NCBI GenBank assembly: GCA_965230425.1
Contig: CBDDKW010000020.1
Location: forward strand, 152,893-216,892
Direction of reading: 5' to 3'
From: CBDDKW01 sp965230425
GTDB lineage: Bacteria; Pseudomonadota; Gammaproteobacteria; UBA1113
Length of the DNA: 64,000 nt
The translations under genes and the position numbers were made by a program. Under the pieces are notes generated by a model, which ran no database searches, was not told where the DNA came from, and saw only the letters and a program-made list of their open reading frames with translations. Positions 1-9,400 of the stretch are shown here, in pieces (position 1 is the first letter of the stretch; every line of letters begins with the position of its first letter).

Positions 1-1
1 G

Positions 2-2734
2 ACTAGCTTATTTAATACAATTACCAGCCATTTATTACAGCGCTTGGCAAATCCAGATGAAATGGAAGATAGCAATAATGTCTGGCCACAATTCACCGGC
101 GTTATCCATATTAAATTACGTGATTTAAGTCGTTATAAAGGCAAACAATTCAAACAAGACTTTAGCTTACGTGATGTTATTTTCGATATATTTTTCAAGG
201 GTATATTGGATTCAAATTACCAATTATGTAATGATCAATATGTGGAACGAGTCATTACCCAGATGTTAGATAACAGCGAAAAGACAGTCCTGTTATTGGA
301 TGGTTATGGTGAATTATCGGGTGATAGTGTTTGCCAAGCTATATATAAAGAATTTGTGAAGATATTTCCACATCATCTTGTTAGCGGCCGAGCTGAAGCC
401 TTAAAAGCATTTAATCGACGTGCTGACTATGGCAAAGTGGCAATACAGCCACTAATTACGCAACAGAAGGAAGACTATATTCAACGTTATTGTAAAAAAT
501 TAGTGGCATTAGAAGAAGGTTGTGATGAAGAAAAGCTAGCTAATTTATTTGTGGATGAGAGTGAATTGTCTGATACTGAATTGAAAAGAAAGCAGAAATT
601 ATCCGAATACTGTCAATCTATGCAGACATTGTTAGAGAAGAAACGTTTATTTCCTACTCAGTCTCCCTTAAATCTAGATATTTTTTGTCATGTAGCCAGT
701 GATATTGTTGCTGGTGAGAAAATAGATGAACAGCGCTTAAGTAACCCTGCACAATGGTATCGGGCTGTGGTCATGAAGACTATAGGTCGTTATTATAAGA
801 AATGCTTTAATAAAACGCTGTCCTATTTAGAGTGGGATAAAAATTACCTGAATAATAAGGCATTGGTATTTTTAATTGCTGTAGCAAAAAAGATGCAACT
901 AAATCCTGTTATTGATAAGCAAATGATTCGCGTTGTAGTCAGAGAACTTCGCGAGCAATACCCACATTTATTCACTAAAAAAGATTCGAGGCAATTAATC
1001 AGGTCAAAAGGTTTGCTTGCCTGTGGATTATTGCGTTGTGTCGACCCTGTCAGAATGACCTACGAATTTCAGCATTTATCTATTCAGGAATTTCTCTTTG
1101 CATGGTCATTATTCATTGATCTAAAAAGCAATGAATTGGCACGAATACAAAAATTTATCCAGCAATATAAGTTCAATACTCGCTATGCAGTCATTTGGAT
1201 GATGTTAACGGGTTTATTAGCTGAAGCACCTGAACTGCAGTTTCAGTTTATGCAATTATGGCAATTAAGCCAATATATCGCTGCTAATCAGAGCGATGAA
1301 GCTAATCCTGATTTAGTTATACTAGAAGGACTGGGTGAACATGCCTCAGAGCTAGTAAAAGCCCAGCAGAATGCATGGGTTGAAAATCAGCTACAGCACA
1401 TTCTATCTTTAGAGTATTGGATACCACCACGTTCATTGGCATGCTCTAGCTATATGTTAGATAAATTTATCTTAGCATGTAAGGCTAAAATAGTATCTGT
1501 GTCGTCAGATCAGCAACAGGCGATACTCAGTGCGGTACAACATATTGGACCTACGGCAGTTAAGTTAATATCTGCCACAATTAATGAATTTATAAAAAGT
1601 TCGATTACACCTATTGAGGTTCGGAAAATAGCACAGCAAGCAATACTATGCATTGATCCAGTTGAAGCTCAGAAACAGTTACTCGATGAAGTGTTGAAAA
1701 GGTTAAAAAGTCATGAAAACTCGGAAATAATAATTGCTCTGCAATTAATTAATCATTCTGAAAATAGTTTGCTACAAAATAAAAAAGTGATTACGTCATT
1801 ACTTGATTGCCTACACTATACAGCGAGTAATCTTGAGGTTACTGTTAAACGTTTTTTAATGAAAAATATTGACCTGATAAAACGCCCAACAACTGATGAA
1901 AAATTACTTGAATTAACGAATGTTGAAGATAAGCACACGGTATTGGCTGCGCTCTCATTAATTGAAGCCTATGGTCATGATGCAAGTGATGCAATGATAG
2001 CTCGGCTAAAAACACTACAGAATCATAAGCAAGATGAAATAGCAGAAAAATCAACCGTTGCTTTGTGCGGAATGGGCGAGCGTGTCGTCACTTCTGAGTT
2101 TGTTAAAGCTCATGTGGATGGCATCACCTCAGAAAAATACTATGTAAGAAAAAAACACATTAAGGCAGTGGAAAAATTAGCTGAGCATTTAGATATGGCT
2201 CATGTACAACAGCAATTAATGCAGTGTTTAGCATCTAAAGATAGTAATATGAAAAATGATATATGCAAATTGATATCGTGCTTGAGCAAAAAATTAATAC
2301 CTTCACAAGCGTTGACATTACAATTAATGGAAAATACACAGGAACGCGATTGGACAGTAGCTAGAGATGCTAAGCATGCTATAGCTAGTCTTGCAGAGAC
2401 GCGCTATCAGGACCCTCATTTTATACAAGCTATGCTAGAATCTATTCAAGATATTAAAATATCTCGCAGAGGTAAAGCATTAGAATCTGAAAATGATTTA
2501 AAGCAACTACTCAGCACTGACGCTAAGCAAAGAAAACAAGCACAAGAGCATCTAGGTTTAGCTAAATCGCAAGTAGCGCGGCTTACTATCACAGGTAACG
2601 TAACCAGAAATATAGGTGGGCGTAAAGTGGTCATGCCACAAGGAACGTATCATTATCATTCTATGCAACAGACATCTGATGGTTTAGTCATACATCATGC
2701 ACTACCTTCGCAAGCAGGTCCAGGGCAGTCATGA
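2..2734 (+). CDS. NACHT-family STAND NTPase with HEAT-like repeats (5' end outside the window)
   Basis: The reading frame is open to the left edge. The first in-window residues (TSLFNTI...) align with the stretch just after the Walker A lysine in the two complete paralogues at 4317 and 10923, so the hydrolase domain and P-loop probably lie outside the window. The TTG at 44 is therefore not the real start. Visible parts are a NACHT core with the LRDLSRYKG and FKQDFSLRDV blocks, a Walker B region, the YEFQHLSIQEFL helical block, then about 500 residues of alpha-helical HEAT-like repeats. The C-terminus (TITGNV...GTYHYHSMQ) is not shared with the paralogues. The Walker B reads LLLDGYGEL where the paralogues have LCLDGLDEL, so the first acidic residue of the DE pair is lost and ATP hydrolysis may be weakened. 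The role as an NLR-like sensor is inferred from domain order. Family call is firm, function is not known. Confidence 0.8.
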   Translation, partial: TSLFNTITSHLLQRLANPDEMEDSNNVWPQFTGVIHIKLRDLSRYKGKQFKQDFSLRDVIFDIFFKGILDSNYQLCNDQYVERVITQMLDNSEKTVLLLDGYGELSGDSVCQAIYKEFVKIFPHHLVSGRAEALKAFNRRADYGKVAIQPLITQQKEDYIQRYCKKLVALEEGCDEEKLANLFVDESELSDTELKRKQKLSEYCQSMQTLLEKKRLFPTQSPLNLDIFCHVASDIVAGEKIDEQRLSNPAQWYRAVVMKTIGRYYKKCFNKTLSYLEWDKNYLNNKALVFLIAVAKKMQLNPVIDKQMIRVVVRELREQYPHLFTKKDSRQLIRSKGLLACGLLRCVDPVRMTYEFQHLSIQEFLFAWSLFIDLKSNELARIQKFIQQYKFNTRYAVIWMMLTGLLAEAPELQFQFMQLWQLSQYIAANQSDEANPDLVILEGLGEHASELVKAQQNAWVENQLQHILSLEYWIPPRSLACSSYMLDKFILACKAKIVSVSSDQQQAILSAVQHIGPTAVKLISATINEFIKSSITPIEVRKIAQQAILCIDPVEAQKQLLDEVLKRLKSHENSEIIIALQLINHSENSLLQNKKVITSLLDCLHYTASNLEVTVKRFLMKNIDLIKRPTTDEKLLELTNVEDKHTVLAALSLIEAYGHDASDAMIARLKTLQNHKQDEIAEKSTVALCGMGERVVTSEFVKAHVDGITSEKYYVRKKHIKAVEKLAEHLDMAHVQQQLMQCLASKDSNMKNDICKLISCLSKKLIPSQALTLQLMENTQERDWTVARDAKHAIASLAETRYQDPHFIQAMLESIQDIKISRRGKALESENDLKQLLSTDAKQRKQAQEHLGLAKSQVARLTITGNVTRNIGGRKVVMPQGTYHYHSMQQTSDGLVIHHALPSQAGPGQS

Positions 2735-2783
2735 GTTATATAATGAATGTAGCAGAAATTGCGTCTCTATGTAAAAAACCATA

Positions 2784-3971
2784 CTACTCGTTTGTAAAGT
2801 TCGGAATTGCGCGTTTCATAAAATCGCCAAAAAGCGGCACAGTATAAGCAATGTCACCAAAGCTCGGGCTATATATCATACCTTTTTTAATAAGCTTTGC
2901 GCGTACAGGCCCTACTTGCTGGATCTTAAATCCTAAAAGCTCAGCAATATCACTGGTCTGCTTTGATGTAGAGTCTATTTCAGCCATAGCCCGGAGAAAA
3001 CTTTTCTCACTAGGTGTGAGCCTATCAAAACGAACACGAAAGAAATTTTCATCAAGGCGACGAATAACATCTGGTGTGGATGCATGTACATGTTCTAGAG
3101 TAATTGGTGATCGGTCTGCTTGATTCCACGATTTATATCCCCATTCTTGGACAAAGTATGGATAACCTTCAGTTAAGCGAAATATTTCCTCAAGCGCTTG
3201 TTTGGTAAATTTTACTTTATATTCCTTTATAGGGTCTTCTAGTGCTTTATATACATCTTCCTGAGACAAGGGGCCAATATTAGGAAATTGAAAAAGGCGC
3301 TCTGCATATGTTTTAGCTTCACCCGCTAATGCTGGGAAGATAGACAAACCTGCACCAATTAATACAAGTGGCAATTGCCGCTGCTGAATTCTATGCATTG
3401 CCATAATTAGTGCGCTCAATTCTTTATTATTAAAGTATTGAATTTCATCAATGAGGATAGCAATTGCTGTTTTTTTCTCCTCAGCAGCTTCTGCAACAGC
3501 TACAAATAAATTTGTTAAATCGGTTTCAATATCACCACTATCTGCTGTTCCTTTCTCTGGTTCTATATCTAAGCCGATTTCAAACTCTCCTGCTTTAAGT
3601 TTAATTACACTAATAAAGCTTTTTAATACAGCCAGCCCTCTTCTTACTCGATTTCCTGCACCTGCAAGCCGATCAAGCCGATACAGCAATTGACGTAGTG
3701 AGGGTACTAGCATTTCAGCTAAGCTTTTATCAACTGGAGCTTCAATCAGAATTGTTTTGAAGTCAGAGTCTTTTGCTAATTGTTCTAGCTTATTGAGTAG
3801 TACGGTCTTACCAACGCCACGCAAGCCTGTTAGTAGTAAACTTTTTTCAGCTCGGCGCTGTTTTATTCTTGCGTATAAAATAGTGCCTTGATTGAGAATA
3901 TCACTTCTGCCAACAAGCGCAGGTGGTGGTGAGCCAGCACCGGGTGAGAAAGGGTTTTGCACAGGATCCAT
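2784..3971 (-). CDS. AAA+ ATPase with C-terminal winged helix (ATPase A)
   Basis: A 395-residue P-loop ATPase of the archaeal-ATPase/AAA_16 type. It opens with a short Pro/Gly-rich leader and a LVGR box, followed by Walker A GLRGVGKT (K55, T56) and Walker B ILIDEIQ (D175, E176). A lid region includes the LTEGYPYFVQ motif typical of the family. The last ~75 residues look like a winged helix (LTPSEKSFLRAMAE..., then a wing ending IAYTVPLFGDFM). It is convergent with the NACHT gene that ends at 2734 and divergent from the one at 4317. An array of 10-bp iterons lies 37 bp upstream of its start, which suggests binding by its own winged helix or by another regulator. Relatives occur as orphan, often mobile, genes with no fixed function. 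A regulatory or chaperone-like partnership with the NACHT proteins is only suggested by position. Confidence 0.8.
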   Translation of the reverse strand: MDPVQNPFSPGAGSPPPALVGRSDILNQGTILYARIKQRRAEKSLLLTGLRGVGKTVLLNKLEQLAKDSDFKTILIEAPVDKSLAEMLVPSLRQLLYRLDRLAGAGNRVRRGLAVLKSFISVIKLKAGEFEIGLDIEPEKGTADSGDIETDLTNLFVAVAEAAEEKKTAIAILIDEIQYFNNKELSALIMAMHRIQQRQLPLVLIGAGLSIFPALAGEAKTYAERLFQFPNIGPLSQEDVYKALEDPIKEYKVKFTKQALEEIFRLTEGYPYFVQEWGYKSWNQADRSPITLEHVHASTPDVIRRLDENFFRVRFDRLTPSEKSFLRAMAEIDSTSKQTSDIAELLGFKIQQVGPVRAKLIKKGMIYSPSFGDIAYTVPLFGDFMKRAIPNFTNE

Positions 3972-4007
3972 AAAAATATACCTTATTGTCAGATGGATGC
4001 TTTATTA

Positions 4008-4106
4008 CAGTTATACTAACTTATACCAACTTATACTCGATTTCAAGTATAACTAGGTATAAGTAGGTATAAGTAGGTATAAGTAGGTATAAGTAGGTAT
4101 AAGTTG
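4008..4106. repeat. 10-bp iteron array with inverted units, upstream of ATPase A
   Basis: Six head-to-tail 10-bp units run from 4047 to 4106: GTATAACTAG once, GTATAAGTAG four times, GTATAAGTTG once. To the left, 4008-4036 holds two full units and one partial unit of the same sequence in inverted orientation, separated from the direct array by ten bases (4037-4046). The unit length is close to one helical turn, so bound proteins would line up on one face of the DNA. It lies between the divergent starts at 3971 and 4317, so it is best read as an operator for ATPase A and perhaps also for the NACHT gene. No spacers are present, so it is not a CRISPR array. Confidence 0.85.
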
Positions 4107-4131
4107 CCATATCTACGAGGTAAGAACTGTT

Positions 4132-4316
4132 TTAAATATATACAGACATAGCATATTACAGTATAATTGCCGGTAATTTTGACATGGGTAGTGTGCTTTG
4201 CGCTGAATAGCTAAATCTCAGGATAAATAAGTAAAATAAAGATAAAAATAACCTGCTTCCCATAAGAAAATTCATTATTTATCAAATAATTACAATAATC
4301 TCATAGAAGCCGAGAC
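4132..4316 (+). promoter_or_regulatory. Duplicated 5' leader and probable promoter of the first complete NACHT gene
   Basis: About 185 bp directly upstream of the start at 4317 recur almost unchanged upstream of the second NACHT gene (10738-10922, offset exactly 6606). A consensus-like -10 box TATAAT sits at 4162-4167 and is conserved in the second copy. The -35 region is weak (TATACA-like near 4139). This would give a 5' untranslated leader of about 140 nt. No good Shine-Dalgarno sequence is visible immediately before the ATG in either copy, so translation may be weak or controlled. Promoter assignment is by sequence only. Confidence 0.5.
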
Positions 4317-6930
4317 ATGAGACAAGACACTAATAAGCAGGTCGTACGCGAACCTGCCCCTAATACTGTACCCGGACAGACTCGTAAGGAGGGTATGCCT
4401 GAGCCTGAAGTAACCCGCGGAGCTGCTGCTAAAGCGATGCTCGAAGGTGGTATACCTAAGACTGTACTTCAAGTGATGTCTGGAGTGCCCAGCAAAGCGA
4501 TACTCGAAGTTCTGCCTGAGAGCACACCAAAGCCTGTATCTAGTGCTGAATCTACCGTCAAACCAGAAACAACCCCTAAAAAAGCAGCGCCTGCCAACAA
4601 CCCTGATATTCCTGGTTTACTTTCAGCACGCCGTAAGGTCATGGGCTTTGGGGCCCGTTATCGTATTGCTGAGGGAGTATTGGCCGAAGAAGTCCATGTT
4701 TCTATTACACCAGAGACCACGGTACCTTGCTATGTGTTTACGCCACCCGGTCTCGATTCTGATGCAGAGCTTGATACGATAATCCATGTGCCTGGCACGG
4801 CGGGTAAACAGTTTGTGGATAAAGCCGAGCATGTGATGGGCAGTCACATTGCTGCAGAAACGGGTTGTCGTGTGATCATCCCCAGCCACCGTTTTGCGCC
4901 AGAAAATCGCTGGCCCATTCCTTACAATGATGTGTTGCGCTTAGTGAATAAGCTATTATCAGCAGATGGTCCTTTTAATATCGATCGTGTTGGCTTATCA
5001 GGTTATAGTTCAGGTACCTTGATCGCAGCACAATTGTATTTACGTGCATTAAAAGAAACGCCCTGCCCCTTTGCTCAATTATTTTTAATTGCCCCAGCCA
5101 CTGATGTGGATGCGAGTACCCATTTACAACCTCATCCTGATCCAGCAGTCAATAGTAAACAATTTCCTTCGAGTTGTTTTACTGGCTTTGGTGAATTGAT
5201 GCTGCCAGAGGGTATGGATGGTACATCGTCGCTCATATCGCCGCAATATATTCCGCAAGAATTTTATGAAGGTAAGGGTATTGTACATATTGTTATTGGT
5301 GAATTAGATGCGCGGATTGAGCATGTTAGGAAATTTAGAGATACATTAAAAGCTGCCGGTGTCAGGGTTCACTACCAAGAAATTAAAGAGTGTCAAAATT
5401 GCTCAGGCTGTGAAGTCTGTGAAAATGGTTTACCAAATCATGGTTTACCTTGGAATAATCCCACCTTTGTGAGCGTCATGGCAGATGAAATAAAACAAGT
5501 CTTTGCCGAGGCAGAAAAGCCCGATGAATTTGTTGAACTCAAGAAGATGCCACGCTTTGCTAACCGACAGGGTGTTTTAGCGAGTATCACAGAGCGTTAT
5601 AAAGCATTAAATTATGTACGACATATTGACCCGCAGATGCCGGATTTTAGTTTGGCAGACCATCAACGTTTAATGATGGTAGATACGGGTAAGAGGAAGC
5701 TAGATATTAGTCATGAGGAATATTTCACTGGGGATAAACAACCTATTCGTTGGCAGGCGCTGTTTAATGAGCAAAATTCTGATGCCAAACAGTGTTATGC
5801 CATTACCGCACCACCGGGCGGGGGTAAGTCCAGCTTATTACATCATATTGTCACGCGCTTTTATCAAGGCTTAGTAGGCGAGCCTGGCTTTGAGGCTGAG
5901 TTACCAGATTGGCTACAGTTTGACTGGGCAGTGCATATTCGTTTACGTGATATGGTGCGCTATCAGGGCCAAGAGTTTGGTAAGGATTTTACATTACGTG
6001 ATGTGCTGTATGATTTATTCTTCCGTGGTGTGAAGGACAATAAGGGGCGCTTACTGGATGAAAAGTACTTTGAGCGAACGATTACACTGATATTAGAAAA
6101 TCCTGACAAAGTATTATTGTGCTTAGATGGTTTGGATGAATTATCCAATGATGATACGTGTCAAACTATTTATGATAAATTATTAGAGACATTTAAACAT
6201 CGTCTCATCAGTGGCCGACCCCAGGCGATGCAGGAATATACGCAAGATAAAGCCTATGGTGTCTTAGAAATCCAAGGTTTAAAGCTAGAACAACAGCAAG
6301 ACTATGCAAGAAATTACTGTGTCAAGCAGCTAGCAAGAGAAGCACAACAAAATATAACAGTGATGCGTGAACGTTATGGATACAAAAGTCAAAGAGAATT
6401 AGCACAGGCTACTGATGACCTTATAGCGCAAACACTACAGCAACGTCAAGCTGCAGTGTTAGATTTACTAGCTGAGCAAGTTCAATTACCCACACATATT
6501 CCAGTGATATTGGATATTTTTTGTTTCTTGGCTATGGATATTGTTTCGGGAAAATTAAAAGCAGAGAGTTTGAATAATCAAAGCCAGTGGTACCAGGCAA
6601 TGATAGGCAAGTTATTAGAGCGTTTCAATCGTGAGCGTGGAAATAGGAAACGTCGGATTAGAGGTGCTCCGCCTCAAATAGTGGCAGAAGACAGTAAGGC
6701 ATGGCGATTCTTAGTGGTGTTAGCAGAGTCACATGAGTTTTTAGAGCCGGTATTCAGTTATGAAGATATCAAGGCTATTATTGAAAAATTAATTGAACAA
6801 TATAAAGACTTTAACCAAAAAGATATAGATGATTTATTTGAACCTCATGGTTTATTAAATTGTGGGTTATTAGTTAAGAGCAGTTCAGCCGATTATTCCT
6901 ATGAATTCTTGCACTTGTCTATGCAGGAGT
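4132..6930 (+). repeat. 2.8-kb duplicated segment, copy 1 (partner at 10738-13536)
   Basis: The segment covers leader, variable linker, hydrolase and NACHT coding sequence. By eye I find no differences between the copies from about 4,691 to 5,537 (partner 11,288-12,134). There are a handful through Walker A, more across the rest of the NACHT, and no recognisable similarity after the LSMQEF block near 6,930. The short linker (residues ~5-85) is conspicuously more diverged than the hydrolase that follows it. This uneven pattern fits gene conversion or repeated recombination rather than one recent duplication. Confidence 0.85.
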
Positions 6931-9242
6931 TTTTATATGCCTATAGTCTTAAGCAAAGGCTGCAAAAATCACCCGATGAAGCGAAGTATAGTATTGCTAC
7001 CAATAAATATGATACCAGGTTTGAGCGTGTTTGGGGTTTTATGGCTGGGTTATTAAGTGGTGGTGAAGCTGTATTTGCAAAATTTTGGGATATTTGGTCA
7101 ACTGTTGATGTGTGTGCCCGAGCTAACGCTGTTGAAAATAAATTAATATTAATTTTACTAGAAGGGTTTGGTCATACCAAAATACCTGTTTTAAGGGCCT
7201 GGCAGCAACAGTGGATTGAGAAAAGAGCAGAAGCCATTTTAACGAATCATTTTGTTGTAGCAGAGGAAGGTTTAAAGCAATCACCGTATTTAATTAGACA
7301 GTTGTATCACAATATTCGAGCGAGAAATATAAAAGATGTTAAACAGCTTAAAAGCATTATAGATTCTTTAAAATATCTAGGCACATCAGCGATACAACAG
7401 GAAATTACTGTAGATTTAGTTGTCTATTTGTCACATACAGATGATAGCGTACGTGCTAGTGTGCTACAGGCTTTCGGTTACGGAAACAGTAATATAGGAG
7501 TCATTGTAGATGAGGTATTTCCATTATTTATTGAATGTATTTTTGAAGATAATCCAGTAATCCAGGAGGAACTAATTTTATCAACTAGTATTTTATGTGG
7601 TGATAAGCGATTATTACCTTTAATTGACCGGCTGATTAATAATATATCCCACAGAAATCACCATATAGCTAGTCATGCGCAAACATTACTAGGCTCCATA
7701 TCTGCGGAAGACTTATCTGACCAACAGTATGAACAATTAGCGCGTCATCTGCGTAGCACCGATAGTCAAGTTGTAGCTGGGACTATACGGAGCTTACCAA
7801 AAGGAAATAGTATTGAAAATCAGCATATCCGCGCAGCCATATATGAATGTTTAGCCTCAGGTAACCAAGAGGTGCAAGAAATTCTTTGCTTAATTATTTC
7901 CCAGCGTAAGCATAGTGGTTTAACACAATATATTCCCAAAATATGTTTTGAACTGTTAACGTCAAAAGGTTTACAAAATGAGCATTATATTATGCATGTG
8001 ATCCGGAATTTGCCTGAACTTTTTGATGTGAATGAATTAAAAGAAGCGGTATATAAGGCTTTATTGCACGACGACGACCAAGTTAAGCAAAACGCTTGTG
8101 CTGTGATTTCATGGTTTGGTATGAAATATGTTAATAAAGGATCTTGTCAGGTATTATTATCTTATATTAACGTGGAAAATATAGAATTACGCTATAAAGT
8201 TATTGAGGCAGTGAGTAAATTAGCACCAGGCATTGTGCCTAAAGAGATATTTTACTGTTTGGCTACTAGTGTATTTGACGAAAGTGAATGTATAGCCCGT
8301 TGCCGTCATGAAACTGAGGGTTATCGTAGCTTAACTGCACTAGCGAATTTATGGAATAAGCAATGTAACGAGTTCTTGTTGCCTTTTTTGTTGTATTACT
8401 TGCGTTCAGACAATCAAATTGTACAAGAAAATATTTTTCATTTACTAAGAAGAATAGTCAAGAATGAATTTGGTAGCTTTATTCATACTGATTTTGTATC
8501 AGATAGATTTGATAATTTGCCTATTCATCTACTAAGGAACTTAAGTGCGTATTTATGTTCTGATAACTTATATTTAGCACGAGCTGCTGCGCTGATTATT
8601 GCTAACATGGGTAATTTAGTGAATAATCCAGTGATTGTGACAGGCTTGATCAAGGCTGTATTGCGTCGAGATTTAGCTGATAAACTTGAAGCATTGAATA
8701 GTCTTGGTGATAAGAAGAAAGGTTTTGAAATCTGGAACGGTATATTTGAATTTCAATGTCAGTTAATGGCAGCTATCAATCAATTAAATGAAGCGAATAA
8801 ACAGCAGGTTATCTTTCAGGTAATGACCCGGCTGCTGGATCATCAAGGTAATCGTCTATCTGAATGTCTAATGTTTGTCAGAGATTTATGTGGCTTTGCT
8901 AGAGGTTTGCGTGAGTTATTAGGGTTTGCAGCTAAGGGCCTATGGAACGAGCCGGTTGATGTATTAATGCAATATTTGAATTCTCCAAGGGATTGTGTCG
9001 TATTATATGATGAGGCAGGCCAATCAATCTCAGTTATCAATAGAAAGTCTAACCAGTGCACGATATTTACTATTACTCCAGAACAGCGGCAATTAATCAA
9101 ACAAGTGCTACAACATCCAGAGTGTTTACAGTGTCAATATCAGCCCTTGTACGACATGCCAGTACTGAGTAACAACAATGCAGAACTTACCCATGATAGT
9201 TCGCGAGATGGATTTCATCGAGCAGCCATGGTAATGGGCTAG
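4317..9242 (+). CDS. Alpha/beta hydrolase - NACHT - HEAT-like repeat protein (NLR-like), copy 1
   Basis: This is a 1641-residue protein. Residues 1-100 are a Pro/Ala-rich linker with repeated AKAMLEGG/SKAILEV-like motifs. Residues ~100-400 are an alpha/beta hydrolase related to the HSL/esterase group. It has a degenerate oxyanion motif HVPGTAG (H157), nucleophile elbow GYSSG (S231), acid D331 in GELDARIEH, and H375 in NHGLP. Cysteines 359, 362, 365 and 368 form a C-x2-C-x2-C-x2-C insertion just before that histidine. The NACHT module has Walker A PPGGGKSS (K504), Walker B LCLDGLDEL (D604, D607, E608) and the LHLSMQEFL block. The remaining ~750 residues look like HEAT-type helical repeats. The layout matches effector-switch-sensor STAND immune proteins, so hydrolase action triggered by ligand binding to the repeats is the likeliest role. 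A host-directed effector is the alternative. No signal peptide or membrane segment is seen. Confidence 0.85.
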   Translation: MRQDTNKQVVREPAPNTVPGQTRKEGMPEPEVTRGAAAKAMLEGGIPKTVLQVMSGVPSKAILEVLPESTPKPVSSAESTVKPETTPKKAAPANNPDIPGLLSARRKVMGFGARYRIAEGVLAEEVHVSITPETTVPCYVFTPPGLDSDAELDTIIHVPGTAGKQFVDKAEHVMGSHIAAETGCRVIIPSHRFAPENRWPIPYNDVLRLVNKLLSADGPFNIDRVGLSGYSSGTLIAAQLYLRALKETPCPFAQLFLIAPATDVDASTHLQPHPDPAVNSKQFPSSCFTGFGELMLPEGMDGTSSLISPQYIPQEFYEGKGIVHIVIGELDARIEHVRKFRDTLKAAGVRVHYQEIKECQNCSGCEVCENGLPNHGLPWNNPTFVSVMADEIKQVFAEAEKPDEFVELKKMPRFANRQGVLASITERYKALNYVRHIDPQMPDFSLADHQRLMMVDTGKRKLDISHEEYFTGDKQPIRWQALFNEQNSDAKQCYAITAPPGGGKSSLLHHIVTRFYQGLVGEPGFEAELPDWLQFDWAVHIRLRDMVRYQGQEFGKDFTLRDVLYDLFFRGVKDNKGRLLDEKYFERTITLILENPDKVLLCLDGLDELSNDDTCQTIYDKLLETFKHRLISGRPQAMQEYTQDKAYGVLEIQGLKLEQQQDYARNYCVKQLAREAQQNITVMRERYGYKSQRELAQATDDLIAQTLQQRQAAVLDLLAEQVQLPTHIPVILDIFCFLAMDIVSGKLKAESLNNQSQWYQAMIGKLLERFNRERGNRKRRIRGAPPQIVAEDSKAWRFLVVLAESHEFLEPVFSYEDIKAIIEKLIEQYKDFNQKDIDDLFEPHGLLNCGLLVKSSSADYSYEFLHLSMQEFLYAYSLKQRLQKSPDEAKYSIATNKYDTRFERVWGFMAGLLSGGEAVFAKFWDIWSTVDVCARANAVENKLILILLEGFGHTKIPVLRAWQQQWIEKRAEAILTNHFVVAEEGLKQSPYLIRQLYHNIRARNIKDVKQLKSIIDSLKYLGTSAIQQEITVDLVVYLSHTDDSVRASVLQAFGYGNSNIGVIVDEVFPLFIECIFEDNPVIQEELILSTSILCGDKRLLPLIDRLINNISHRNHHIASHAQTLLGSISAEDLSDQQYEQLARHLRSTDSQVVAGTIRSLPKGNSIENQHIRAAIYECLASGNQEVQEILCLIISQRKHSGLTQYIPKICFELLTSKGLQNEHYIMHVIRNLPELFDVNELKEAVYKALLHDDDQVKQNACAVISWFGMKYVNKGSCQVLLSYINVENIELRYKVIEAVSKLAPGIVPKEIFYCLATSVFDESECIARCRHETEGYRSLTALANLWNKQCNEFLLPFLLYYLRSDNQIVQENIFHLLRRIVKNEFGSFIHTDFVSDRFDNLPIHLLRNLSAYLCSDNLYLARAAALIIANMGNLVNNPVIVTGLIKAVLRRDLADKLEALNSLGDKKKGFEIWNGIFEFQCQLMAAINQLNEANKQQVIFQVMTRLLDHQGNRLSECLMFVRDLCGFARGLRELLGFAAKGLWNEPVDVLMQYLNSPRDCVVLYDEAGQSISVINRKSNQCTIFTITPEQRQLIKQVLQHPECLQCQYQPLYDMPVLSNNNAELTHDSSRDGFHRAAMVMG

Positions 9243-9263
9243 AGTTAAATAACTAAAAGCACC

Positions 9264-9323
9264 GACCTTTATCCCAACAGCTTCATAATTATCTGACTTG
9301 GGATAGCTCCAGAAATAAAGGTC
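9264..9323. repeat. Imperfect inverted repeat downstream of NACHT copy 1
   Basis: GACCTTTAT at 9264-9272 pairs with ATAAAGGTC at 9315-9323, and inside it ATCCCAA (9271-9277) pairs with TTGGGAT (9298-9304), which gives a long bulged stem. It has no T-tract, so it is not a standard intrinsic terminator, but it could still end or stabilise the NACHT transcript. It lies 22 bp before the 56-bp palindrome of the next gene. Confidence 0.5.
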
Positions 9324-9344
9324 TTGACTATTAACTTGCTATTT

Positions 9345-9400
9345 CTCATCACATAACCTACCATCACATAATATTATGTGATGGTAGGTTATGTGATGAG
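9345..9400. repeat. Perfect 56-bp palindrome over the start of ATPase B
   Basis: The two 28-base halves (9345-9372 and 9373-9400) are exact reverse complements with no spacer. Each half contains two copies of the unit ATCACATAA (TTATGTGAT on the other half), so it is also a set of four iterons in inverted pairs. The right half contains the probable ATG of the ATPase gene (9396-9398), so the mRNA would fold around its own start codon. An operator for autoregulation or a translation-blocking hairpin is likely. A role as a recombination or transposition end is possible. Confidence 0.9.

Noticed and set aside
4047..4106. Possible CRISPR-like array
   Set aside because: The units are only 10 bp and directly adjacent, with no spacers and no cas genes nearby.
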